Shown piece by piece: positions 12,114-19,355 of a stretch of 19,355 nt of DNA (its first letter is position 1; each line of letters opens with the position of its first letter). The DNA is from DATGSF01 sp035302865 (GTDB taxonomy: Bacteria > Bacteroidota > Bacteroidia > Chitinophagales > Chitinophagaceae): assembly GCA_035302865.1 (NCBI GenBank), contig DATGSF010000245.1:1-19355 (forward strand). Reading direction: 5' to 3'. A model generated the notes under the pieces. It was not told the origin of the DNA. It ran no database searches and was given only the letters and a program-made list of their open reading frames with translations. The position numbers and the translations under genes are program-made.

Positions 12114-12658
12114 AACCATTATTAAAGAAAAAGGATAAAAAAGCAAAAAGGTGGATTGCCTTAATTTCTGTTGTTTTATTTTTAGCAATAATTCTTATGA
12201 GTGATGAACGTTTCACACCAGATGTGGAATTACCTTTTAATCCTTATATATTTGCTTCAATAAATGCAACTATTAATAGCTTTGTATCTTTATTTCTCGT
12301 ACTTGCTTTAATATTTTTGAAAAAGCATGATTATGTAAAGCATAGAAATATGATGTTGTTAGCGATAGGAGGCTCTGCCTTATTTATGATATCCTATGTT
12401 ATGCATCATCTATTTACTACTAGCACGAGTTATGGTGGAGAAGGAATTGCAAAGGTTTTTTATTATGTTATTTTATTTTCTCATATTTTCCTGGCTGGAA
12501 TTATTATGCCCTTCATTTTATGGACAGCATATAAAGGACTCACGGGAGATTATAAGAAACATGCAAAAGTTGCAAGAATTACATGGCCAATTTGGTTTTA
12601 TGTTTCCATCACAGGAGTAATTATATATTGGATGATTAAACCCTATTATCCTATTTGA
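12110..12658 (+). CDS. DUF420 (YozB/CtaM-like) membrane protein
   Basis: The 182-residue membrane protein has five hydrophobic segments (about 14-30, 48-70, 80-101, 114-140, 158-176) and conserved-looking histidines: H73 and H78 in KKHDYVKHRNMML, H99/H100 in YVMHHLF, H125 in FSHIFLA and H151 in YKKHAKVARITWPIWFYVS. This is the DUF420 pattern. A family member, CtaM of Staphylococcus aureus, is required for a heme-A oxidase, and the neighbours here agree with a role in oxidase maturation. The start overlaps the SCO stop by ATGA, implying translational coupling. Exact biochemistry unknown. Confidence 0.9.
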   Translation: MKPLLKKKDKKAKRWIALISVVLFLAIILMSDERFTPDVELPFNPYIFASINATINSFVSLFLVLALIFLKKHDYVKHRNMMLLAIGGSALFMISYVMHHLFTTSTSYGGEGIAKVFYYVILFSHIFLAGIIMPFILWTAYKGLTGDYKKHAKVARITWPIWFYVSITGVIIYWMIKPYYPI

Positions 12659-12676
12659 TAATCGAAATTAAAAATA

Positions 12677-13717
12677 ATGAAAAATCTGCGTCAAGTTTCA
12701 GTAGAAGAGATTGAAGAAACTTTAAAAGAGTGGGGAGAGCCCAGATTTAGAGCACAACAAATTCACGATTGGATTTGGAAAAAGCATATATCAGATATTG
12801 ATCAAATGACAAATCTATCAAAAGATATGCGTACAAAAATGAAAGAGTATTTTTATATTCCAAAAGTAAATATAGATCATGAACAATTTAGTGAAGATGG
12901 TACTATCAAAAGTCGCTTTGTATTATACGATGGATTTTATACTGAAGGTGTATTAATACCAACAGAAACCAGAATGACTGCATGTGTGTCTTCTCAAGTT
13001 GGATGTAGTTTGAGCTGCAAGTTTTGTGCTACTGGTTATTTAAAAAGAAGCAGAAATTTACAATATGACGAAATTGTAGATGAAGTTACCTTAATCAATG
13101 AACAAGCTGAAGAACATTTTGGAAAGTCCCTAACAAATATTGTATATATGGGGATGGGTGAACCATTATTAAACTACCAGAATACTCTCAAAAGCATTGA
13201 ACGGATTACTTCTCCTGTTGGATTAAATATGTCCCCAAAAAGAATAACTGTTTCCACCGCAGGTGTAGCCAAAATGATTAAGAAATTAGGAGACGATGAA
13301 GTAAAGTTTAATTTGGCAATCTCTCTACATGCTCCAACTGATGAGCAAAGAGATAAGATTATGCCCATTAATGAAACTAATGATTTAAATGCTTTAATTG
13401 AAGCGATAAATTATTTTTATCACAAAACAAAAAATAAAATAACCTTTGAATATATCTTATTCAGAGATTTTAATGAGTCTTTAGAAGATGCAAAAAACTT
13501 AGTGAAAATATGTAGAAAAGTTCCAGTTCGATTTGTAAATCTAATTGAGTATAATGCCATTGATAATGCTGATTTTAAGAAACCCGATGAGAAAACCGTC
13601 GATGCGTTTCAAAAGTATTTAGAAGATCATGGAATTACTGCCAGAGTACGTAGAAGCAGAGGTAAGGATATTGATGCAGCTTGCGGACAATTAGCAAATG
13701 TGGATGAAAAGCAATAA
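12677..13717 (+). CDS. rlmN: Dual-specificity rRNA/tRNA adenine-C2 methyltransferase RlmN
   Basis: A radical-SAM enzyme that makes 2-methyladenosine at A2503 of 23S rRNA and A37 of some tRNAs. The 346 residues show an N-terminal RNA-binding domain (FRAQQIHDWIWKKH), the proton-abstracting Glu in YTEGVLIP (about Glu90), the Fe-S cluster motif C110-x3-C114-x2-C117 (GCSLSCKFCATG), SAM-binding MGMGEPLLNY, and the C-terminal methyl-carrying cysteine Cys336 in DIDAACGQLA. Length and motifs are complete. It begins 18 bases after DUF420 and ends 2 bases before the pseudouridine synthase, so it may be transcribed with both. Confidence 0.97.
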   Translation: MKNLRQVSVEEIEETLKEWGEPRFRAQQIHDWIWKKHISDIDQMTNLSKDMRTKMKEYFYIPKVNIDHEQFSEDGTIKSRFVLYDGFYTEGVLIPTETRMTACVSSQVGCSLSCKFCATGYLKRSRNLQYDEIVDEVTLINEQAEEHFGKSLTNIVYMGMGEPLLNYQNTLKSIERITSPVGLNMSPKRITVSTAGVAKMIKKLGDDEVKFNLAISLHAPTDEQRDKIMPINETNDLNALIEAINYFYHKTKNKITFEYILFRDFNESLEDAKNLVKICRKVPVRFVNLIEYNAIDNADFKKPDEKTVDAFQKYLEDHGITARVRRSRGKDIDAACGQLANVDEKQ

Positions 13718-13719
13718 TA

Positions 13720-14580
13720 ATGAAAAAAAGTAATGATAATAGAAGAAGAATCTCATCAAAGAGAAATTCTAATAGAGAAACCAGCAATTCCACTCAAAAG
13801 AATAAAAGCGAAGAGCGGGAAATAAGACACAAAAAAACTTATAAAAAGAATAAAAATAAATTTAAAATTGAAGAGCAAATGCCTCTTAATAAGTATATTT
13901 CTAGAGCAGGGATATGCAGTAGAAGAGATGCTGTTAGCTTAATTAAAGAAGGAAAAATTAAAGTTAATAATACTGTTGTTTTAGAACCAGGTTATAAAGT
14001 CCAAAGTAAAGATAGAGTATCTTATCAAGATAAAATCATTAGAGAACAACAAGAACTAGTATACATATTACTAAATAAACCTAAAGGTTATATCACAACT
14101 ACAGACGATCCAAAAGGCAGACGAACAGTAATGGATTTATTTAGACACTCCATAAAGCAACGGATTTACCCAGTGGGTCGCTTAGATAGGAATACCACGG
14201 GCTTATTATTGCTTACAAATGACGGTGAACTTACTCAAAAACTAGCACATCCAAAGTATGAGATAAAAAAAATATATCAAGTAACCTTGGACAAGGCAAT
14301 AAGTTCAACGCATATCCAAGCTATTAAAAAAGGTTTGGTTTTAGAGGATGGCCCTATTGAAGTGGATGCAGTTTCTGTCTTAGATGAAAATAATATTGTA
14401 GGCATAGAACTTCATTCAGGAAGAAATAGAATTGTTCGCAGAATTTTTGAAAGTTTAGGATATGATGTAAAGCATTTAGATAGAGTTGTTTTCGCAGATT
14501 TAACAAAGAAAAACTTGCCAAGAGGAAAATGGAGGATGCTTACAAAGCAAGAGGTGATTAATTTGAAGTTTATAAAATAA
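13720..14580 (+). CDS. RsuA/RluB-family pseudouridine synthase
   Basis: Isomerises a uridine in rRNA, probably 23S (RluB-like) since it lies beside rlmN. The 286 residues comprise a basic, Asn/Lys/Arg-rich tail (1-50), an S4 RNA-binding domain at about 53-100 (MPLNKYISRAGICSRRDAV), and the catalytic domain with GRLDRNTTGLLLLTNDGEL (153-171), where Asp156 is the nucleophile. LHSGRNRIVRRIFE (242-255 region) and RVVFADL complete the family pattern. The disordered basic tail is typical of Bacteroidota members and probably helps rRNA binding. It starts 2 bases after the rlmN stop. RluB is the best guess; RluE or RluF is not excluded. Confidence 0.93.
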   Translation: MKKSNDNRRRISSKRNSNRETSNSTQKNKSEEREIRHKKTYKKNKNKFKIEEQMPLNKYISRAGICSRRDAVSLIKEGKIKVNNTVVLEPGYKVQSKDRVSYQDKIIREQQELVYILLNKPKGYITTTDDPKGRRTVMDLFRHSIKQRIYPVGRLDRNTTGLLLLTNDGELTQKLAHPKYEIKKIYQVTLDKAISSTHIQAIKKGLVLEDGPIEVDAVSVLDENNIVGIELHSGRNRIVRRIFESLGYDVKHLDRVVFADLTKKNLPRGKWRMLTKQEVINLKFIK

Positions 14581-14615
14581 ACTTATTATAAGTTAGGTAT
14601 TTAAGTTTTTATTTG

Positions 14616-14623
14616 TAATTTTA
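14616..14623 (+). promoter_or_regulatory. Possible rho promoter with a long leader
   Basis: TAATTTTA (one base off TAnnTTTG), with TTAGG about 20 bases upstream. A start near 14630 would give rho a leader of about 130 bases, a length that could allow Rho-dependent autoregulation as known for E. coli rho. No strong hairpin is visible in the leader. Confidence 0.3.
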
Positions 14624-14759
14624 CATTAAATTCAAGAAGAATACAAGATAAATAGCTGAATACTAAAGCTTTCCTCAAAAATACCACCACTCTTTTCAAT
14701 AATTAATTTTTTAAAAAGTCTAATAATAAATAGTCACAAGACTAAAATTTAATATTCTA

Positions 14760-16379
14760 ATGACGCAATACGATATATTACAACTTAACGATATGATAGT
14801 TCCAGAATTGCATGAAATTGCAGATTTACTGGAAATAAAAGGATATAGAAAATATAATAAACAAGACTTGATTTATCAGATTCTAGATAAGCAAGCTGCA
14901 ATTAATGCAGAAAAAAAAGACACTTCTCAAAAACCACGCAAGAAAATAATTCATAAGAATTCGAGTCAGGCAAAAGAAAAAGAATATAACCAACAAGAAA
15001 AGCCTGTGGTTAAAACTCAAGAAACGGAAGAAGAAAGTAAGAGCAATAAAGTGGAACAAAAGCGTCCAAAAAGAAAACGAATTGCTAAAGAAGTTCCAAA
15101 AGAAGAGAAAAGAGAGAGTGTTAAAAAAGTGGAAGAGACAAAATCTGAAGAAAAAAATGTAGAGGCTAAAAAAACTTCAAATAAGAAAATAGAAGAGTCG
15201 TCTGAAGATAATTCTTATAAAGATAAACCGAGAAAAAAAGAAGATAACTTCGATTTAGAGATTGATGGAGTTATTACAACAGAAGGACTACTTGAAATGA
15301 TGTCCGATGGCTATGGGTTCTTGAGAAGTAGCGATTATAATTACCTGAGTTCTCCCGATGATGTTTATGTTTCCCCTTCTCAAATTAAATTGTTTGGATT
15401 AAAAACAGGAGATACTGTTAAAGGAAGTGTGAGGCCACCTAAGGAAGGAGAAAAGTATTTTGCATTATTAAAAGTTGAAAGTATTAATGGTATTAGCCCT
15501 GAAAGAATTAGAGAGCGTGTTCCATTTGATTACCTCACACCTTTATTCCCAAATGAAAAATTTACTTTATTTACTGAACAAAACCGTTATAGCATTCGAA
15601 TCCTAGATTTGTTTTCTCCAATTGGAAAAGGACAGAGAGGATTAATAGTAGCACCTCCAAAGACAGGTAAGACAATGTTGTTAAAAGAAGTTGCAAATGC
15701 TATAGCCAAAAATCACCCTGAGTCCTATCTTATGATAGTGCTTATTGATGAACGTCCAGAAGAGGTAACTGACATGGAAAGAAGTGTGAATGCTGAGGTA
15801 ATAGCTTCTACCTTTGATGAACCTGCAGAAAAACATGTGCGAGTATCGCAATTAGCTTTAGAAAAAGCTAAACGTTTAGTTGAAGTTGGTCATGATGTTG
15901 TAATCTTACTGGATTCAATCACGCGCTTAGCACGTGCTCATAATACAGTTGCACCAGCATCAGGTAAGGTTTTAAGTGGAGGAGTTGAAGCAAATGCAAT
16001 GCAGGTACCTAAACGATTTTTTGGTGCGGCAAGAAAAATTGAAAATGGTGGCTCATTAACAATATTAGCTACAGCCTTAATAGAAACTGGTTCTAGAATG
16101 GACGAGGTTATTTTTGAAGAATTTAAAGGTACAGGTAATATGGAATTAGTTTTAGATAGAAAGTTATCTAATAAACGTATCTTCCCAGCTATCGATGTTT
16201 TAAATTCTTCTACCAGAAGAGAAGATTTATTATTATCTGAAGAGATATTGAATAAAACTCTTATTTTAAGAAGACATTTAGCAGATATGACTACCGAAGA
16301 AGCAATGAAAACCATATTGCAACACATGAAAGGAAGTAGAGATAACGAAGAGTTTTTATTGCAAACAATGAATCAGTAA
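14760..16379 (+). CDS. rho: Transcription termination factor Rho with disordered insertion
   Basis: A hexameric RNA helicase ending transcription at Rho-dependent sites. The product has 539 residues against about 420 in E. coli; the excess is a Lys/Glu/Ser-rich, disordered insertion at about 50-163 between the N-terminal helix bundle (MTQYDILQLNDMIVPELHEI) and the cold-shock-like RNA-binding domain (167-242, with DGYGFLRSSDYNYLSSPDDVYVS). The ATPase has Walker A APPKTGKT (298-305), Walker B VVILLDSITR (380-389), Q-loop SGGVEANAM (406-414), R-loop FFGAARKIENGGS (420-432) and the arginine-finger region EEFKGTGNMEL. All core motifs look intact. Such insertions are usual in Bacteroidota and, in Bacteroides thetaiotaomicron, drive Rho condensates. 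It is transcribed alone and ends at a strong terminator. Confidence 0.97.
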   Translation: MTQYDILQLNDMIVPELHEIADLLEIKGYRKYNKQDLIYQILDKQAAINAEKKDTSQKPRKKIIHKNSSQAKEKEYNQQEKPVVKTQETEEESKSNKVEQKRPKRKRIAKEVPKEEKRESVKKVEETKSEEKNVEAKKTSNKKIEESSEDNSYKDKPRKKEDNFDLEIDGVITTEGLLEMMSDGYGFLRSSDYNYLSSPDDVYVSPSQIKLFGLKTGDTVKGSVRPPKEGEKYFALLKVESINGISPERIRERVPFDYLTPLFPNEKFTLFTEQNRYSIRILDLFSPIGKGQRGLIVAPPKTGKTMLLKEVANAIAKNHPESYLMIVLIDERPEEVTDMERSVNAEVIASTFDEPAEKHVRVSQLALEKAKRLVEVGHDVVILLDSITRLARAHNTVAPASGKVLSGGVEANAMQVPKRFFGAARKIENGGSLTILATALIETGSRMDEVIFEEFKGTGNMELVLDRKLSNKRIFPAIDVLNSSTRREDLLLSEEILNKTLILRRHLADMTTEEAMKTILQHMKGSRDNEEFLLQTMNQ

Positions 16380-16401
16380 TCTAAAATAAGATATTTTGAA
16401 T

Positions 16402-16459
16402 CGTTGCTAGATAATTAGAAGTAGAATAAGTTTTAATTATTTAGCAACGTTTTTTTATT
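16402..16459 (+). terminator. Strong intrinsic terminator of rho
   Basis: CGTTGCTAGATAATTA (16402-16417) pairs over 16 positions (one G-U) with TAATTATTTAGCAACG (16434-16449), loop 16 bases, then seven Ts and ATTT. It lies between convergent rho and lpxB. The minus-strand side lacks a good T tract, so it mainly serves rho. Notably, the gene for Rho ends at a Rho-independent site. Confidence 0.85.
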
Positions 16460-16465
16460 TCTAAA

Positions 16466-17563
16466 CTAAGAGTGTGCTAATTTGATTATAGCTTTGCTAG
16501 CTTCAAAGGATGCATTTTTTTGGCCTAATACTTCCCATAGTTTCGTATAATCTTGTTGAAGTGCATCAGCCTTGTCAGATTGAAACAATCTTTGAAGAGC
16601 TGTTGCAATCATTGTGGCATTACAGTCTTCTTGAATTAGTTCTTCTACAGCATTTTTATTTAATATCAAATTAACTAAGGAAATATAAGGAACCTTAATC
16701 AATGACTTTGCTAAAATGTAGGAAACCCAATTCCCTTTGTAGCAAACAACCTGAGGTGTTCCATACAACGCCGCTTCTAAGGTTGCAGTCCCGCTAGCAA
16801 CTATTATTGCTTCGGATAACTTAAAAATATCAGAATTTGTTTGTTCAAACAAGTGTACATTAGAACGTTTTAAATAGGGTTCATATATTGCATAGTCTAG
16901 GTGAGATACTTTCGAAATATAAAAATCGTAATCGTGGAAAAATGTGGCTACCTTTTCCATAATTGATAAATGCTTTTTTACCTCCTGTTTTCTACTTCCA
17001 GGTAATAATCCAATAATCGGCTTTTTGCTCCAAGATTTTGGAAAAGGCTCATGTAAACTTTTCATGACTCTTTCTGTCATTGGGTGTCCCACATATTTTA
17101 CTTCAACCCCATGTTTAGCATAAAATTGTTTTTCAAAAGGTAGGATTACTAACATCTCATCAATATGCTTTTTAATAGAATTGATTCTATTTTCTTTCCA
17201 TGCCCAAACTTGAGGAGATATATAATATGCTGTTTTAAAACCGTTTTCTTTCGCCCATTTTGCTATTCTTAAATTAAAACCAGGGTAGTCTATAAATACA
17301 ACTACGTCTGGTTGGAATTCTAAAATTTGATTTTTACAATCCTTGATATTTTGTAATATCTTTGGCAAGTGTTGAACAACCTCCACAAATCCCATAAAAG
17401 CTAAATCCTTATAGTCCTTTAGTTTTTTCATTCCTTTACTTTCCATATTTTTGCCGCCCCAACCAATTATAATAGCATCTTCATCATTTTTATAGATTTG
17501 CTCCACTAATGATCCGCCATGTAAATCTCCACTTGGTTCTCCAGCAATGATAAAATATTTCAT
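16466..17563 (-). CDS. lpxB: Lipid-A-disaccharide synthase
   Basis: A GT19 glycosyltransferase joining UDP-2,3-diacylglucosamine and lipid X to form the lipid A disaccharide, at the cytoplasmic face of the inner membrane. The 365 residues begin MKYFIIAGEPSGDLHGG, with the GEPSGD signature at 8-13. They continue with FMGFVEVVQHLPKI, PDVVVFIDYPGFNLR, YYISPQVWAWKENR, YVGHPMTE, GLLPGSRKQEV and ASGTATLEAAL, all standard LpxB motifs. Length is normal. It lies 55 bases after the nucleotide-sugar dehydratase on the same strand, without an obvious promoter in the gap, so cotranscription is likely. It indicates a Gram-negative envelope with LPS. Confidence 0.97.
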   Translation of the reverse strand: MKYFIIAGEPSGDLHGGSLVEQIYKNDEDAIIIGWGGKNMESKGMKKLKDYKDLAFMGFVEVVQHLPKILQNIKDCKNQILEFQPDVVVFIDYPGFNLRIAKWAKENGFKTAYYISPQVWAWKENRINSIKKHIDEMLVILPFEKQFYAKHGVEVKYVGHPMTERVMKSLHEPFPKSWSKKPIIGLLPGSRKQEVKKHLSIMEKVATFFHDYDFYISKVSHLDYAIYEPYLKRSNVHLFEQTNSDIFKLSEAIIVASGTATLEAALYGTPQVVCYKGNWVSYILAKSLIKVPYISLVNLILNKNAVEELIQEDCNATMIATALQRLFQSDKADALQQDYTKLWEVLGQKNASFEASKAIIKLAHS

Positions 17564-17618
17564 AGGAATAAAATGAATTTACGTATATGTATTAAAAGAA
17601 TTATGAATTTATCTGATT

Positions 17619-19355
17619 TTAAATTGAAATCTGATCCAATTTACTAAATTCTGAATTTTGACTTATGAATTCGGGTACTATTTTTTTCATTTGTCGTACA
17701 ATTTCTTCATTGCTATCATATTCTGTCAAATTTATTAAATGAGTAATTTCCTTCTCAATTTTCGAAAAGGAATAAGATCGTGTTTTTGCAATTCTTATTT
17801 TTTTGTGATGAGTAGGTAAAGTGCTTTCTTCATCATTTAGTAGCTCTTCAAATAGCTTCTCTCCAGGCCTTAATCCTGTTATTTTTATTTCTATATCTTT
17901 GTCAACTTCCAAACCCGATAGATACACCATTTGCAAAGCCATATCATAGAGACGTACTGGACTTCCCATATCAAATACAAATATTTCTCCATTTTTTCCT
18001 ATTATCCCTGCTTCTAATACTAATTGAACAGCCTCGGATATTGTCATGAAGTAACGTGTAATATCTTTATGAGTAACAGTTAATGGTCCTCCTTTTTCAA
18101 TTTGTTTGCGAAATCTAGGTATGACGGAACCATTTGATCCTAACACGTTTCCAAATCTCGTTGTGACAAATTGCGTGGTATTATCATTTTGATAATTGGA
18201 TTTTTGGTGGTCATTTAGTGCTTGTACATAAATCTCAGCAATACGTTTGCTAGCACCCATAATGTTAGTAGGATTTACAGCTTTGTCTGTAGATATCATT
18301 ACAAATTTTTCCACGTTAAATTCAAGTGATAAATCAGCTAGATTTTTGGTTCCCTTAATGTTGGTGTTAACTGCCTCGTAGGGATTGTTTTCCATTAATG
18401 GTACATGTTTATACGCTGCAGCATGAAAAATTATTTCAGGTCTAGTAAGTTCAAATAGCTTTCGCATCCTATAACTGTTTTTAATATCTGCAACCGCTAC
18501 TTCTAATGGAATTGCTACTTCGGCATCTTTTAATTCTAGTTCTACTTCATATAGTGGAGATTCAGCAATATCACAAAGGATTATTTTAGATGGCTCAAAG
18601 TCTACAACTTGTTTAACTATTTCAGAACCTATAGAACCTGCAGCGCCAGTTATTAAAACTCTTTTGTTCTTTAAATATTTTTGAATAGAAGTGAAATCTA
18701 TCTCAATTTGTTCTCTTTGCAATAAATCTTCAATTTGAAGTTGTCTAATATCTCGAACGTTTAAAGAGGCATTTTGAATCCAATCTTCAGCTGGAGGTAT
18801 TGTAATTATTTTTATATGATGTTTTAATGCTAAATCTACCAATAAAGATTTAGGCTTTATATTGAGTTCACTATTCGTTAGAATAATTTTTAAATCTGAA
18901 TAATTAGATTTTAATTTTCTTAATTCTAAAAAATGATAAACCTTCTTTTGTTCTATAAATTTTCGAGTCATTGATTTCTGAGGATCAATAAAGCCGATAA
19001 TTTTGTAAGATTCTTGAGATAAGTTTTCTAATGCATGCTTTATCATTACAGAGTTTTGATCAGAGCCATAAATTAAGACAGGAGTATCATTTTCTTTATT
19101 TTCTTTTTTGTAAAATGAGATAAACAATCCCTTTACCAATATTCTGGAAAATATAAAAATGCTACAGGAAATAAAAAAAGAAAAAACTAAAGCAAGTAAA
19201 GCTTTACTAGAATCTAAAATTTCAAATTGAATAAATAAATAAAATAAAATAAGGGTGCTGATATGACCTAATAGGTTGGTTTTTATTATTCGTATAAAAT
19301 CTGCCGAATTTGAATAACGCAAAAGACCAGTATGTAAATGAAATATTAAATACCA
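17619..19355 (-). CDS. Nucleotide-sugar 4,6-dehydratase, CapD/WbpM/FlaA1 family (5' end outside window)
   Basis: A membrane-anchored SDR enzyme that probably forms a UDP-4-keto-6-deoxy-HexNAc for capsule, O-antigen or glycoprotein sugars. The frame stays open to the window edge: before the TTG at 19322 it reads WYLIFHLHTGL, continuing into LRYSNSADFIRI, which is family-like, so the true start lies beyond the window. Counting from the TTG codon: two or more hydrophobic helices (16-33, 41-65), a first Rossmann-like domain (80-180, VLIYGSDQNS), then the catalytic SDR domain with VLITGAAGSIGSE (222-234), HAAAYKHVPLMENNP (300-314), STDKAVNPTN (344-353) and Met355-x3-Lys359, the MxxxK variant of YxxxK typical of WbpM/PglF. 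RFGNVLGSNGSVIP and GLRPGEKLFEELL also fit. LpxB lies just downstream. Confidence 0.94.
   Translation of the reverse strand, partial: WYLIFHLHTGLLRYSNSADFIRIIKTNLLGHISTLILFYLFIQFEILDSSKALLALVFSFFISCSIFIFSRILVKGLFISFYKKENKENDTPVLIYGSDQNSVMIKHALENLSQESYKIIGFIDPQKSMTRKFIEQKKVYHFLELRKLKSNYSDLKIILTNSELNIKPKSLLVDLALKHHIKIITIPPAEDWIQNASLNVRDIRQLQIEDLLQREQIEIDFTSIQKYLKNKRVLITGAAGSIGSEIVKQVVDFEPSKIILCDIAESPLYEVELELKDAEVAIPLEVAVADIKNSYRMRKLFELTRPEIIFHAAAYKHVPLMENNPYEAVNTNIKGTKNLADLSLEFNVEKFVMISTDKAVNPTNIMGASKRIAEIYVQALNDHQKSNYQNDNTTQFVTTRFGNVLGSNGSVIPRFRKQIEKGGPLTVTHKDITRYFMTISEAVQLVLEAGIIGKNGEIFVFDMGSPVRLYDMALQMVYLSGLEVDKDIEIKITGLRPGEKLFEELLNDEESTLPTHHKKIRIAKTRSYSFSKIEKEITHLINLTEYDSNEEIVRQMKKIVPEFISQNSEFSKLDQISI

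Noticed and set aside
14581..14759. Riboswitch or structured leader before rho
   Set aside because: Only weak 5-bp complementarities (AGTCT/AGACT) are visible; no recognisable aptamer or terminator.

Overview
The window looks like a chromosomal segment of a marine-type Bacteroidota, most likely Cytophagia/Cytophagales. The DNA is AT-rich. Promoter-like sites fit the Bacteroidota pattern (TTG, about 20 nt, TAnnTTTG) rather than the E. coli one, and Shine-Dalgarno sequences are largely absent. One protein ends in a type IX secretion sorting domain. Rho has the long charged N-terminal insertion typical of the phylum, and the oxidase cluster (ctaB, two subunit III genes, subunit IV, SCO, DUF420) has the Bacteroidota order. 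The genus cannot be read from the window.

Layout. 1-1615: a gene end or small ORF, a crotonase-family protein and infC (IF3). 1616-6375: an accessory island. It starts with two perfect 59-bp blocks, each beginning just after a matching promoter and ending in an intrinsic terminator, which look like tandem small-RNA genes. It continues with a secreted beta-repeat protein, a tetranucleotide microsatellite, a small secreted protein, and a two-gene secreted module (a CxxC protein and a T9SS cargo) bracketed by two related MITE-like elements that begin and end in TA. 6376-8347: methylmalonyl-CoA epimerase (minus strand) diverging, through overlapping promoters, from a cysteine desulfurase and IscA-like pair. 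8448-12658: cytochrome c oxidase subunits III (two genes) and IV with assembly factors CtaB, SCO and DUF420. 12677-16379: rRNA-modifying rlmN, an RluB-type pseudouridine synthase, and rho. 16466-19355: minus-strand lpxB and a nucleotide-sugar 4,6-dehydratase that runs off the right edge.

How the genes relate. The oxidase genes supply membrane subunits, heme O and copper-site assembly, but subunits I and II are not in the window. The minus-strand pair belongs to envelope glycolipid synthesis. The iron-sulfur pair is a compact persulfide donor plus carrier unit. infC is not followed by rpmI and rplT, its usual partners; the accessory island sits there instead.

Best candidates for something undescribed are the duplicated ~60-nt RNA (1687-1745 and 1902-1960) and the TA-ended repeats at 3949-4069 and 6279-6352, one of which appears to supply a promoter to the gene beside it. 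All functional statements are made by eye from motifs; no search was run.
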